Positions 1 through 8,657 are shown, numbered from the stretch's first letter. The stretch: DNA of 12,625 nucleotides from Nitrospirota bacterium (GCA_003235785.1 QJYE01000370.1:1-12625); one strand, 5' to 3'. Numbers and translations are program-made. The notes: generated by a model not told the origin, from the letters alone.

Positions 1-104
1 ACCATATCGATGAAGTTACTCACAGGTTTTATCCTCTAAAAAATTAAAATTCCCTCCCCACATAGCTTATCCTCAGGGATCTCTCTAATTGAATTTCCGC
101 AAAT

Positions 105-116
105 CAATAATTATTG
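105..116. promoter_or_regulatory. 12-bp perfect palindrome upstream of the EamA transporter gene
   Basis: CAATAATTATTG reads the same on both strands. It sits about 80 bp before the transporter start in an AT-rich non-coding leader (1-195). It could be a small operator half or part of a promoter, but AT-rich palindromes of this size also arise by chance. A very weak promoter-like pair (TTGGAG at 114-119 and TAAGAT at 138-143, 18-bp spacer) overlaps it. The rest of 1-195 shows no gene, no RNA gene and no clear Shine-Dalgarno motif in front of the ATG at 196. Confidence 0.2.
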
Positions 117-195
117 GAGGAATCCCTTCAATCCCTGTAAGATCGACCAGGAAAAAATAGGGTTAACTCTCACACCTTAGACAAAATCTTCACCC

Positions 196-1074
196 ATGGC
201 TTGGTTCTATTTTGCTCTGTTAGCGGCCTTAAGCGAATCGTTTAAAGACCTCTGTAGCAAACACGGGTTGCGTACCGTTTCGCCACAACTTGCTTCGCTC
301 GCCGCATCCGCTACTCCCATTCCCTTCTTACTCGCCATTCTGATGTTCACCGGTTCCATGCCAACACTTGGGCCACAATACCTTCCCGCCCTCGTGCTGG
401 GTGGAACATTGAACGTACTGGCTTTATTCCAATTCATGCGTGCCCTACAAGCTTCTGACATGTCACTCGCGATTCCCTTCATTTCCTTCACCCCGATCTT
501 TCTACTCATCACCTCACCCTTGCTCGTGAACGACGTACCGAAGATACAGGACATAACAGGTATTCTCTGCATCGTAGCGGGCACCTACATCCTTCACCTT
601 CAATCAACACAACAAGGGTGGCTCACACCATTATGGGCCTTGATTTCTCAGCCCGGGCCAAGACGCATGTTATCAGTGGCCCTGATTTACAGCTTCTCAT
701 CCAACTTCGACAAAATCGGAGTACAGAATTCTTCCCCAATCTTTTGGAGTCTTTCGATCACCACTGTGATGACGGCTGGCTTCTTCATCATGTTTCGTTT
801 TCTGCCTCGCCCAACTATTCCTACCCCACTCGGTCAAATTCTAGGAATCCTTCTTGCCATCGGCCTCTTTCAGGCCATGGGCCTGTATTTTCACAATACT
901 GCGCTCAGCTTAGGGTCAGTCCCCTCGGTCATCGCAATAAAACGAACAAGTATCTTGTTCGCCGTCCTCTGGGGCATCGTGTTCCTACGAGAGCGCCAGG
1001 GAAAAGAGCGACTGGCTGGCGCGACCTTGATGGTCCTTGGAATGGGAGTATTAGCCTTGGAACCACATGCATAA
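196..1074 (+). CDS. EamA/DMT-family transporter, 10-TM membrane protein
   Basis: Inner-membrane protein of 292 residues, the usual length for the drug/metabolite transporter superfamily. About ten hydrophobic segments form two repeated halves. The first EamA repeat ends near residues 88-135 (a proline-bearing segment with FISFTPIF, then a charged loop and TGILCIVAGTYIL). The second covers about 158-289 and ends with the matching pattern: IAIKRTSILFAVLWG, the loop FLRERQGKERL, and AGATLMVLGMGVLAL. The family exports or imports small metabolites, often amino acids, sugars or nucleosides; the substrate cannot be read from sequence. The ATG at 196 gives a natural first membrane segment, but no Shine-Dalgarno motif precedes it, so translation may start weakly or from a leaderless transcript. 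The gene stands alone and converges on nuoN with 53 bp between the stops, so it is not part of the complex I operon. Family call firm, function open. Confidence 0.88.
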   Translation: MAWFYFALLAALSESFKDLCSKHGLRTVSPQLASLAASATPIPFLLAILMFTGSMPTLGPQYLPALVLGGTLNVLALFQFMRALQASDMSLAIPFISFTPIFLLITSPLLVNDVPKIQDITGILCIVAGTYILHLQSTQQGWLTPLWALISQPGPRRMLSVALIYSFSSNFDKIGVQNSSPIFWSLSITTVMTAGFFIMFRFLPRPTIPTPLGQILGILLAIGLFQAMGLYFHNTALSLGSVPSVIAIKRTSILFAVLWGIVFLRERQGKERLAGATLMVLGMGVLALEPHA

Positions 1075-1127
1075 TCCTCTCACTCTCAACTAATTCAGAG
1101 AGACACAATGCGAAAAAACAAAGGAAC

Positions 1128-2618
1128 CTATTTAAGTGAGCTGATGGGAATGACGGAAAGGTCGGCGATGGAGACTAATGGCCCTGGAAAGATTCCCAGA
1201 AAAACGACACCCACAAGAGCAAAGGCAAGAACGACGGAAACTTGGGGAGAAAGAACCAAACGTGTATGTTTCTCCTGTTCAGGGGACGGCTCACGCATGT
1301 ACATCACCATGACAATGCGCAAATAATAGAATGCGGAAATCGCTGCAAAGATCAACCCGAAAATGGCTAGCCAGGCCAAACCCGCATTGACCGCAGCCAT
1401 GAATAGATAGAATTTCCCAATGAACCCAGCCGTGGGTGGAATGCCGGCCAAAGAAACCATAAACACCATCATGAGGAAGGCCCCACCTTTATGCCGTTTG
1501 GCCAATCCCGTAAAGTCTTCAATCTCTTCCCCCTCTAGACCACCTTTTCGCAACATCGCGACCATCGCAAAGGCCCCTAGAGTCATAAACGAATAGATGG
1601 CCAGATACAGCATAAGACTGGACACACCACGAGATGAGATGTCCGCTGCGGTTCCTACCCAGCCTGCAACCACCACTCCTACCAAGGCATAGCCGGCATG
1701 CGCGATACTGGAATAGGCCAACATACGCTTGACGTTAGTTTGGACGATGGCCACCAAATTTCCCAAAGCTACGGTGACTAAGCACACCCCGAGAATCAAC
1801 ACATTCCAATGAGGTTTAACCCCACCAAACGCCTCTAAGAGCACGCGGAGAAACGCGGCGAAACTAGCGGCTTTTGAAGCCACCGCCATAAAGGCCGTCA
1901 CCGAGGTGGGCGCACCTTCATACACGTCTGGTGTCCACATGTGAAACGGCACGGCTGCAACCTTAAACCCAAAGCCGACAATAATGAGCATGAGTGCTAA
2001 GAGCATCAGCGGATCATCCAACGCTGAGCCATTCACCGCTGCAGCGATTTCGGTCAGCCTTGTACTTCCAGTGACACCAAATAACAGGGAAATACCATAG
2101 AGCAAAATTCCTGAAGAAAAGGCCCCCAACACAAAATACTTGGCCGAGGCTTCAATCGATCGGGCTTCGAAGCGTTTAAACCCAGCCATGATATAGAGCG
2201 TAATCGACATGAGTTCGATGCCTAGATAGATCGTAAGGAGATCGGCACCAGAGACCATCACCATCATGCCTGCTAGGGCCAGCAATACAAAGGCGTAATA
2301 TTCTGCGAGGTCAATCTTTTCTTCTTTGAGATAGCTCATCGATAATAAAATAGTCAGGCCACTCACCAGATATAACAATAATTTCCAGAATGCGGCATAG
2401 GCATCCACCAGCACCAATCCACTGAAGGCCATGGCGCTCCCACCGAACCCGCTCATGGTCACCAGTGCACAGACCCCCAACACACCAAGACTCATCCAGG
2501 CCAAAAAATCCTTTTTGTGTGTTGGAGTAATAGGATCGAGAACCAGAATCAGGCATGCGATTCCCACAACCAACAATTCTGGAATGATGGTGACAAGATC
2601 AGCGAAAGGAATACTCAT
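1128..2618 (-). CDS. nuoN: NADH-quinone oxidoreductase subunit N (antiporter-like membrane subunit)
   Basis: Membrane-arm subunit of complex I and one of three Mrp-antiporter-like proton channels; 496 residues, close to the 485 of E. coli. The charged residues of the channel are all present: Glu135 in YLGIELMSITLY, Lys219 in GFGFKVAAVPFHMWTPD, Lys249 in AVASKAASF, and Lys402 in AGFIGKFYLF. These correspond to E. coli Glu133, Lys217, Lys247 and Lys395, so the pump half-channels look functional. About 14 hydrophobic segments are spread through the chain. The start ATG (2616-2618) overlaps the nuoM stop as ATGA, which suggests translational coupling, and GAGG at 2626-2629 lies 7 nt upstream as a ribosome site. 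This is the last gene of the operon; it ends with TAG. No strong terminator follows it before the convergent transporter gene. Confidence 0.97.
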   Translation of the reverse strand: MSIPFADLVTIIPELLVVGIACLILVLDPITPTHKKDFLAWMSLGVLGVCALVTMSGFGGSAMAFSGLVLVDAYAAFWKLLLYLVSGLTILLSMSYLKEEKIDLAEYYAFVLLALAGMMVMVSGADLLTIYLGIELMSITLYIMAGFKRFEARSIEASAKYFVLGAFSSGILLYGISLLFGVTGSTRLTEIAAAVNGSALDDPLMLLALMLIIVGFGFKVAAVPFHMWTPDVYEGAPTSVTAFMAVASKAASFAAFLRVLLEAFGGVKPHWNVLILGVCLVTVALGNLVAIVQTNVKRMLAYSSIAHAGYALVGVVVAGWVGTAADISSRGVSSLMLYLAIYSFMTLGAFAMVAMLRKGGLEGEEIEDFTGLAKRHKGGAFLMMVFMVSLAGIPPTAGFIGKFYLFMAAVNAGLAWLAIFGLIFAAISAFYYLRIVMVMYMREPSPEQEKHTRLVLSPQVSVVLAFALVGVVFLGIFPGPLVSIADLSVIPISSLK

Positions 2619-4198
2619 GGGGCTGCCTCTATATCAAGAGGGAGTGAGGCGGCTGAAGGAAGGACATTGGACATCACCAAGGCTGGATCTTTAGCCATAC
2701 CGTTCTGTTGCACGATAACGGATGCCGATTGTGTGGCCACCACGCGTTTCACACTTGCATGCATCACATCCAAGAGCGGCTTGGGATAGAGTCCTATCCA
2801 GAATACCAGCACCACTAATGGCACCAACATGCCAAACTCACGGGAATTGAGATCAGTGAGCCTGGGAAGCATCTTTGGAGATGCTGGTCCATAGACGATC
2901 CGTTGCACCAAATACAGAATATAGACGGCGGCTAAAATAATGCCCAACGCAGCTACTGTGGCAGTCAACTTATCCCAGGCGAACACGCCAATCAACACCA
3001 AAAATTCACCCACGAAACTATTCATGCCTGGCAGCCCCACAGACGACAGGGCGAAGATGACCAAAAAGGTCGCATACTTCGGCATGGCGTTGGCCAGCCC
3101 ACCGTTTTCGCTGATTTCCCGGCTATGGGTCCGCTCGTAAATAATGCCCACACACATAAACAGCGCACCAGTCGTAATCCCATGATTGATCATTTGGAGC
3201 ACTGCACCTTCAATACCCTGTGCATTCAGCGCAAAAATTCCCAAGGTCACAAAGCCCATGTGGCTCACACTGGAATAGGCAATCAACTTTTTGATATCAC
3301 TTTGGGCCAGAGCCATATAGGCGCCATAAATAATGGCAATGACGGACAAGATCATAATGATGGGGGTATAGGCGACGGACGCGTCCGGCAACATGGGAAG
3401 GGAAAACCGCAAGAAGCCATAGGTACCCAACTTCAATAACACACTTGCCAGAATGACGCTGCCCGCTGTCGGGGCCTGCACATGCGCATCCGGCAGCCAG
3501 GTATGGAACGGAAACATGGGTACTTTCACCGCAAACGCGGCAAAGAACGCCCAGAACAACAACGCCTGCAAACTCGGGGCATAGGAGGCATGCGTAAGGG
3601 CCAGAATATCGAAGGTTCGTCCGCCCTCAAAATACAAGACCAGAATCGCCACAAGCAGAAGAATGCTCCCTGCCAGGGTATAGAGAAAAAACTTTATGGC
3701 GGCATAGATACGATTCGGTCCCCCCCACACCCCAATCAATAAGTACATGGGAATCAGCATCGTTTCCCAAAAGATATAAAAGAGGACAAAATCTAATGCC
3801 ACAAACACCCCAATGGTGGCGGTTTCCATCACGAGCAAACTGATCAAAAATTCTTTCATTCGTGTTTCGATCGCCGTCCATGACACCAGAATACACAACG
3901 GGGTGAGAAAGGTGGTCAGGAGCACAAGTGGCATACTAATGCCATCCACCCCTAAGGCATAATGGATGGCCGGAGAATCAATCCAGAGATGTTTTTCTAC
4001 AAACTGCATACCTGCAGTACCATTATCGAACACGAACCAAAGCGGCAACGACGCCACAAACGTCACCAGTGACGTTCCCAACGCAATTTGGCGAGACATG
4101 GACTCATGGGCCAATAACGTGGCCAGCACGCCAAGCAACGGCAGAATTAATACCAGCGTGAGCCAGGGTGTGCCCCCGGTTGCCACCACTTCAGTCAC
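2615..4198 (-). CDS. nuoM: NADH-quinone oxidoreductase subunit M (antiporter-like membrane subunit)
   Basis: Antiporter-like proton-pumping subunit of the complex I membrane arm, between NuoL and NuoN; 527 residues against 509 in E. coli. Channel residues visible: Glu145 in FWETMLIPMYLLIG, Lys225 in AFAVKVPMFPFHTWLPDAH, Lys256 in SVLLKLGTYGF, and Glu398 in NSFVGEFLVL. The terminal Glu rather than Lys is typical of NuoM and separates it from NuoN and NuoL. A C-terminal tail of about 45 residues after the last membrane segment is longer than usual and of no recognised function. The start is GTG (4196-4198), supported by AGGAG at 4210-4214, 11 nt upstream. The gene follows nuoL after 41 bp and its TGA overlaps the nuoN ATG. 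Only one NuoM-type gene is present between nuoL and nuoN, so this is not the two-NuoM type of complex I. Confidence 0.97.
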   Translation of the reverse strand: MTEVVATGGTPWLTLVLILPLLGVLATLLAHESMSRQIALGTSLVTFVASLPLWFVFDNGTAGMQFVEKHLWIDSPAIHYALGVDGISMPLVLLTTFLTPLCILVSWTAIETRMKEFLISLLVMETATIGVFVALDFVLFYIFWETMLIPMYLLIGVWGGPNRIYAAIKFFLYTLAGSILLLVAILVLYFEGGRTFDILALTHASYAPSLQALLFWAFFAAFAVKVPMFPFHTWLPDAHVQAPTAGSVILASVLLKLGTYGFLRFSLPMLPDASVAYTPIIMILSVIAIIYGAYMALAQSDIKKLIAYSSVSHMGFVTLGIFALNAQGIEGAVLQMINHGITTGALFMCVGIIYERTHSREISENGGLANAMPKYATFLVIFALSSVGLPGMNSFVGEFLVLIGVFAWDKLTATVAALGIILAAVYILYLVQRIVYGPASPKMLPRLTDLNSREFGMLVPLVVLVFWIGLYPKPLLDVMHASVKRVVATQSASVIVQQNGMAKDPALVMSNVLPSAASLPLDIEAAP

Positions 4199-4239
4199 AA
4201 TTGCTTCTTCTCCTGCTCAATGTATCTCCCCTCTTGCAT

Positions 4240-6138
4240 TTATAAGAAAATCAATGCGCCGAGAATCACTACGGCGCCGACCGTCATGGCCAGCGCGTAG
4301 TTTTGTGCTTGTCCACTTTGAAGTACCCGCGTCACCCATCCTCCCCAGGCCACGGCACGCGCGACTCCATTGACCGCACCATCAATGATTGCCACATCCA
4401 CTCGTTTCCATAAACTATCCGCCATCCTCAAGGTCGGAATGACAACGGTTCGATCATAGACTTCATCCACAAACCATTTATTCAATGACAATTGATAGAG
4501 GGATTGCCATTGCGCTGCTAAACGATCCGGCAAACCAGGTGATTTCACATAGACAAAATAGGCCCCGGCAATGCCCAAAATTCCCATCGCCGTTGCCGCT
4601 ATCATAATTCCCGTTGCTGCAGCCCCTTCATGATGACCAGCACCTTCACCACCAGGAAACGCCGGGGCAAGAAATTCAGGGATGCCGATATAGCCAGCCA
4701 GAATACTCAATACGGCAAGTATCAGGAGGGGAACGGTCATCGTCTTGGAGGGCTCATGAATGTGCCCCGCATGGTGAGGGTCAACGCGTGAATCTCCCCA
4801 AAAGGTCACAAACACGAGACGGAAACTGTAAAACGCCGTCATCATAGCCGTGAGTAATCCCAGCACTGTGAGCACTTGCCCTAAGCCACCGGACATCCAC
4901 GAAGATAACAGCAAGGCATCCTTACTGAAAAAACCTGCGGTTAAGGGGAAACCCGCCAGGGCTAACGACCCGATCACAAAAGTCCAATAGGTCACGGGCA
5001 ATTTATTTTTGAGGCCGCCCATCTTGCTCATATCCTGTTCATGGTGCAACGCAATAATCACGGCACCACACCCCAAAAACAATAAGGCCTTAAACGCCCC
5101 GTGAGTGAGCAGATGGTACATGCCGGACACATAGGCTCCCAGCCCACACGCCATCATCATGTACCCCAGTTGGCTTAAGGTGGAATACGCCACCACGCGT
5201 TTGATATCCGTTTGGGTCATCGCAATCGTGGCACCCAGAAACATCGTCACACCACCCACAACGGCCACCACATCCATGGCAACGGGCGAAAGGTTATACA
5301 GGGGAGCCAGGCGGGCCACCATAAAGACACCGGCGGTTACCATCGTCGCGGCATGAATGAGTGCAGAAATCGGTGTCGGCCCCTCCATTGCATCAGGGAG
5401 CCAGACGTGCAATGGGACCTGCGCGGACTTGCCGACCGCACCCACAAACAGGAACAGGCAGATCATGGTCATGACCGAAATCTCCCAATTTCCGCCAATG
5501 GCTCCCAAAAGATTCACGGTTCCCGCAGCTACGGTATCCAGTTGGGAAAAGACCGCCTGATATTGCAAACTGCCAAACGTGACAAACACCAACAAAATCC
5601 CCACCATGAATCCGAAATCACCGACCCGGTTGACGAGGAAAGCTTTTGTCGCAGCAGCTCTGGCGGATTGTCGCTCATACCAATGTCCGATAAGCAAATA
5701 CGAACACAGGCCCACCGCTTCCCAAAACACAAACAGCTGCAGGAAGTTATCAGACATCACCAGCATCAACATCGAAAAGGTGAACAAGGCAATATTACTG
5801 AAAAATCTGGCATAACCCGGTTCGCCATGCATATAACCAATCGTGTAGACATGCACGAGAGAACTCACAATAGTCACCAGCATCAACATGGCCACCGTCA
5901 ACTGATCGATAAACAGGCCTAAGGTAATGGTGAGATTGCCGGAATCTGCCCAGGTATAGAGAGGAATGCGCAGCTCCGTTCCGTTGGCCACTTCACTTAA
6001 TGCCATCAGAGAAAGGAGAAAGGATCCGACAACGGCAGGAACCGCAATAAGGTGCGCCCGTTCCTTGATCACATGACCACCAAGACCAAGGACCACGAAG
6101 GCCAACAGTGGGAGCAGGGGGATTAAGGCGTAGACCAT
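4240..6138 (-). CDS. nuoL: NADH-quinone oxidoreductase subunit L (distal antiporter-like subunit with lateral helix)
   Basis: Largest membrane subunit of complex I, at the far end of the arm; 632 residues, within the family range (E. coli 613). Channel residues present: Glu140 in FVFWEAVGLCSYLLIG, Asp174 in NRVGDFGF, Lys237 in AVGKSAQVPLHVWLPDA, His343 and His346 in YHLLTHGAFKALLF, Lys350, and the Lys407-Asp408 pair in AGFFSKDALLL. The part beyond residue 510 is the expected C-terminal extension: a hydrophobic helix, an amphipathic stretch matching the long lateral helix (about 535-600), and a final membrane anchor. Two loops (about 453-462 and 496-505) are rich in His and Gly, which is common in NuoL. 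The ATG is 4 bp after the nuoK stop, with only a weak AAGG ribosome site. It ends in TAA. Confidence 0.97.
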   Translation of the reverse strand: MVYALIPLLPLLAFVVLGLGGHVIKERAHLIAVPAVVGSFLLSLMALSEVANGTELRIPLYTWADSGNLTITLGLFIDQLTVAMLMLVTIVSSLVHVYTIGYMHGEPGYARFFSNIALFTFSMLMLVMSDNFLQLFVFWEAVGLCSYLLIGHWYERQSARAAATKAFLVNRVGDFGFMVGILLVFVTFGSLQYQAVFSQLDTVAAGTVNLLGAIGGNWEISVMTMICLFLFVGAVGKSAQVPLHVWLPDAMEGPTPISALIHAATMVTAGVFMVARLAPLYNLSPVAMDVVAVVGGVTMFLGATIAMTQTDIKRVVAYSTLSQLGYMMMACGLGAYVSGMYHLLTHGAFKALLFLGCGAVIIALHHEQDMSKMGGLKNKLPVTYWTFVIGSLALAGFPLTAGFFSKDALLLSSWMSGGLGQVLTVLGLLTAMMTAFYSFRLVFVTFWGDSRVDPHHAGHIHEPSKTMTVPLLILAVLSILAGYIGIPEFLAPAFPGGEGAGHHEGAAATGIMIAATAMGILGIAGAYFVYVKSPGLPDRLAAQWQSLYQLSLNKWFVDEVYDRTVVIPTLRMADSLWKRVDVAIIDGAVNGVARAVAWGGWVTRVLQSGQAQNYALAMTVGAVVILGALIFL

Positions 6139-6142
6139 CGCC

Positions 6143-6448
6143 TTACCATTTCAACAACCGGAAGTCGTCAATATTGATACTGGACGAATGTCGGTACAGC
6201 GCGATAATAATCGCCAACCCGACAGCGACCTCTGCCGCAGCCACGGTCAACGCAAAGAACACAAAGACCTGACCGGACAGATTCCCCAGATAGGAAGAAA
6301 ACGCCACAAAATTAATGTTCGTGGCATTCAGCATCAACTCAACGGATAAGAGAATGATAATGATATTTCGCCGAATGAGGACGCCGACAAGCCCGATAGA
6401 AAAGACAATGCCGCTTAACACGACATAGTAGCTGACAGGAACATCCAT
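6143..6448 (-). CDS. nuoK: NADH-quinone oxidoreductase subunit K
   Basis: Small three-helix subunit of the complex I membrane arm, 101 residues, next to NuoJ and NuoN (E. coli 100). The two buried glutamates needed for proton transfer are visible: Glu37 in LLSVELMLNATNINF and Glu73 in TVAAAEVAVGLAII, matching E. coli Glu36 and Glu72. The start ATG shares one base with the nuoJ stop (TAATG), and a good GGAGG ribosome site lies at 6459-6463, 10 nt upstream, inside the nuoJ end. Together these fix the start. The downstream gap to nuoL is 4 bp. Confidence 0.97.
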   Translation of the reverse strand: MDVPVSYYVVLSGIVFSIGLVGVLIRRNIIIILLSVELMLNATNINFVAFSSYLGNLSGQVFVFFALTVAAAEVAVGLAIIIALYRHSSSINIDDFRLLKW

Positions 6449-6966
6449 TAATTCTTGACCTCCAAAATACCTTTTTTTGTCAAGATCACGGCACCAACCA
6501 TGGCCACAAGCAAGATGAGCGAAGCCAGTTCAAAGGGAAACAGGTACGTGGAAAACAATAATTCACCAATCGACTCTGTATTCCCGCGGGTGAGTTCCAC
6601 CGAAGTGTCGGCGGCAGGAAGACTGTTCCCAAGCGTCGTCTCCCCTTTCAACACCAGCAAGACCGCTTCGGCAAAGAGCACACACCCCAGAAACACTCCG
6701 ACAAGAAGCTGCCGATGAAAATGTTCTTCTCGTTTTAAGTTCAGGAGCATAACCACAAAGAGGTACAACACCAAAATGGCCCCTGCGTAGACCAATATTT
6801 GAATGATCGCTAAAAACTCGGCATGTAACGTGACAAACAGGCCGGCCACATGAAAAAACATGACCAACAAGGCCAACGCACTATAGATGGGATTTTTGAA
6901 TGCGACGACCATCCCTGCGGTCGCGACAATGATCCCGGCAAAATAAAAAAAGGCAAATGTTCCCAT
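6448..6966 (-). CDS. nuoJ: NADH-quinone oxidoreductase subunit J
   Basis: Five-helix membrane subunit of complex I, 172 residues (E. coli 184). The most conserved helix reads LAIIQILVYAGAILVLYLF at residues 52-70; Tyr60 corresponds to the conserved tyrosine near the pi-bulge of helix 3, which switches shape in the coupling mechanism. Other family features are FKNPIYSAL near residue 23 and a late block IGELLFSTYLFPFELASLIL starting near 133. A soluble loop (about 105-130) separates helices 4 and 5. The ATG is 25 bp after the nuoI stop. The preceding bases are C- and A-rich and carry no Shine-Dalgarno motif, unlike most genes of this operon, so expression may rely on re-initiation. Its TAA overlaps the nuoK ATG by one base. 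Confidence 0.96.
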   Translation of the reverse strand: MGTFAFFYFAGIIVATAGMVVAFKNPIYSALALLVMFFHVAGLFVTLHAEFLAIIQILVYAGAILVLYLFVVMLLNLKREEHFHRQLLVGVFLGCVLFAEAVLLVLKGETTLGNSLPAADTSVELTRGNTESIGELLFSTYLFPFELASLILLVAMVGAVILTKKGILEVKN

Positions 6967-6991
6967 AACTTGTGGTGGTTGAGACGGAGAA

Positions 6992-7531
6992 TCAGGCTTC
7001 CTTTTGCGGAATGTCTTTAAACCCTACATTGAAATACGCCACATTCGGATGTTGGAACTCCAAGCGTTTTTCTCTGACTGGAAAATTCCGATCACCAATG
7101 GCCAGGAGTTGCTGTTTATTCAGATGAAGTTGCCGTTTATCATAGACAGCCCATTCGTACTCCTGTGTCATCCCTAACGCATCAACGGGACAGGCTTTCA
7201 CGCATAATCCGCAAAACAAGCAACGAGTCATATCCATGTAATATTCCTTGGAATACCGCTTGGTGGGCTCTCCAGGCACCTCCGAACTCACCACCCGGAT
7301 GACCCGCGACGGACAGGCCGCTTCACACAGATCACACCCCACACATTTTTCTGTCCCGTCATCATAACGCAACAGTGCTAACATCCCGCGATAATTAGAC
7401 GGAAGGGCTCTCTTCTCATGCGGGTATTGCAACGTAATCGGCTTATAATGCAGAAGATGCGACATTGTCGCTTTCATCCCCAAGAGGATCTCATAAAACG
7501 TGAGAGTCTTAATCCATTCTTTGAGATTCAT
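6992..7531 (-). CDS. nuoI: NADH-quinone oxidoreductase subunit I (8Fe-8S ferredoxin-type subunit)
   Basis: Connecting subunit of complex I that carries electrons from NuoG to the terminal N2 cluster of NuoB; 179 residues (E. coli 180). Two ferredoxin motifs are complete: CVGCDLCEAACP with Cys63, 66, 69 and 73, and CLFCGLCVKACP with Cys104, 107, 110 and 114, giving clusters N6a and N6b. The N-terminal 30 residues form the amphipathic helix that lies on the membrane against NuoH. A YRGM sequence near residue 47 is typical of the family. The ATG is preceded by GAGG at 7536-7539 at a short 4-nt spacing, and lies 22 bp after the nuoH stop. Nothing unusual. Confidence 0.97.
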   Translation of the reverse strand: MNLKEWIKTLTFYEILLGMKATMSHLLHYKPITLQYPHEKRALPSNYRGMLALLRYDDGTEKCVGCDLCEAACPSRVIRVVSSEVPGEPTKRYSKEYYMDMTRCLFCGLCVKACPVDALGMTQEYEWAVYDKRQLHLNKQQLLAIGDRNFPVREKRLEFQHPNVAYFNVGFKDIPQKEA

Positions 7532-7553
7532 TGATCCTCGTTCTCAATCATCT

Positions 7554-8609
7554 TCAAGGGAAAATATATTCAACAATGGCTGTCACCACGATATTGCCCA
7601 GGGCAATCGGCAACAGTACTTTCCAACCAAACCGCATCAATTGGTCATACCGCAAGCGAGGCAACGTGGCCCGCAACCAGAAAAACAAAAAGAGGAACCC
7701 ATAGACCTTAAAGGTAAACCAGAACATTCCCGTCAACCAATGAAGAGACTCAGGCCCCTGCAGAAACTCAAATGGCGCATGCCATCCACCAAAAAACAAC
7801 ACCGTGGCCACACAAGACACCAAGATCATATTGCCGTATTCTGCCAGGAAGAAGAAGGCGAACCTCATGCCGCTATATTCAGTAAAGAACCCGGCCACCA
7901 ATTCACTTTCTGCTTCCGGCAAATCGAATGGGGTCCGATTTGTTTCGGCAACAGAAGAAATAATGAACACGACAAAGGCAATCGCTTGAGGGAAGGACCC
8001 CCATGCGAAAAAGTACCAATTCCAAAATCCACCGCCTTGCGCATTGGTTATCGTAACCAGGCTCAAGGAGCTCGAAAGGAGTAAGACGCCAACAATCGAG
8101 AGTCCCACATTCAATTCATAACTAATCAATTGCGCAGCTGACCGTAACCCGCCAAGCAAGGAATATTTACTATTCGAAGACCACCCTCCAAGAATAATGC
8201 CGTAGGCCCCAATAGAGGCAAACGCGAGAATATACAAAATACCGATATTGATATCCGTAATAACAAAGGGCTTGAAGTTGACACCACCGACATCAACGGT
8301 CCAATCGGGTCCGAAGGGAATAACGGCAAAGCCAATGAGGGCAGGCACTAACGACAAGACCGGCGCCAGGCTAAACATGAACTTATTGGCTCCGGCCGGA
8401 ATGATGTCTTCTTTAAAAAAGAGCTTTAAGCCATCGGCCACGGGTTGCAAAATACCATAGGGACCGACCTCCATTGGTCCCATCCGGTCTTGCATCCAAC
8501 CCAATACCTTACGCTCTAGCAATGTGAGCAAGGCCACAGTCAAGAGCACAGCCACCATGACGGCGCCAATCTGGCCTAACGTTAGGGCTAATCGAATACC
8601 CGTATCCAT
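7554..8609 (-). CDS. nuoH: NADH-quinone oxidoreductase subunit H (quinone-chamber membrane subunit)
   Basis: Membrane subunit that with NuoB, NuoD and NuoI forms the quinone-binding chamber of complex I, and the first half-channel of the membrane arm; 351 residues against 325 in E. coli. Family signatures are present: LLERKVLGWMQDRMGP at about 30-45, GILQPVADGLKLFFKED at 52-68, and AETNRTPFDLPEAESELV at 221-238, the acidic loop facing the quinone chamber. About eight membrane helices. The extra length is mainly in the loops around residues 98-115 and 190-200. The ATG is firmly supported by a purine-rich GAGGAGAGGA at 8621-8630, whose nearest AGGAG is 10 nt from the start; this is the strongest ribosome site in the operon. 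The 48-bp gap from nuoG is the largest in the cluster. Ends in TGA. Confidence 0.97.
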   Translation of the reverse strand: MDTGIRLALTLGQIGAVMVAVLLTVALLTLLERKVLGWMQDRMGPMEVGPYGILQPVADGLKLFFKEDIIPAGANKFMFSLAPVLSLVPALIGFAVIPFGPDWTVDVGGVNFKPFVITDINIGILYILAFASIGAYGIILGGWSSNSKYSLLGGLRSAAQLISYELNVGLSIVGVLLLSSSLSLVTITNAQGGGFWNWYFFAWGSFPQAIAFVVFIISSVAETNRTPFDLPEAESELVAGFFTEYSGMRFAFFFLAEYGNMILVSCVATVLFFGGWHAPFEFLQGPESLHWLTGMFWFTFKVYGFLFLFFWLRATLPRLRYDQLMRFGWKVLLPIALGNIVVTAIVEYIFP

Positions 8610-8619
8610 GACGGATTCA

Positions 8620-8630
8620 CTCCTCTCCTC
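8620..8630 (-). promoter_or_regulatory. Strong Shine-Dalgarno region of nuoH
   Basis: On the minus strand the bases read GAGGAGAGGAG and end 10 nt before the nuoH ATG. The double AGGAG gives alternative pairing positions with 16S rRNA. It is much stronger than the sites before nuoG, nuoJ and nuoL, and marks an independent entry point after the longest intergenic gap of the operon. Confidence 0.7.
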
Positions 8631-8657
8631 TATAAATCAACATGCACTTAGAGCGCC

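Noticed and set aside
618..1139. 173-codon frame inside and past the EamA gene in another phase
   Set aside because: Overlaps the real transporter almost completely and has no recognisable fold. It is a frame shadow.
5212..5922. 236-codon open frame on the plus strand opposite nuoL
   Set aside because: Antisense shadow of a clear nuoL gene. The translation is low-complexity (rich in His, Gln and Arg), with no domain and no ribosome site.
2615..6138. Possibility of the two-NuoM (2M) type complex I with extra pumping capacity
   Set aside because: Only one NuoM-type gene lies between nuoL and nuoN, NuoL has normal length and NuoK is normal, so this is the classical 14-subunit layout as far as visible.
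4240..6138. NuoL as a Na+/H+ antiporter subunit (MrpA/MnhA) or hydrogenase subunit
   Set aside because: The gene sits between nuoK and nuoM, has the C-terminal lateral helix, and matches NuoL key residues.
7500..8084. 194-codon plus-strand frame opposite nuoI/nuoH
   Set aside because: Antisense to two well-supported genes; the composition is what reverse-strand membrane-protein codons give.
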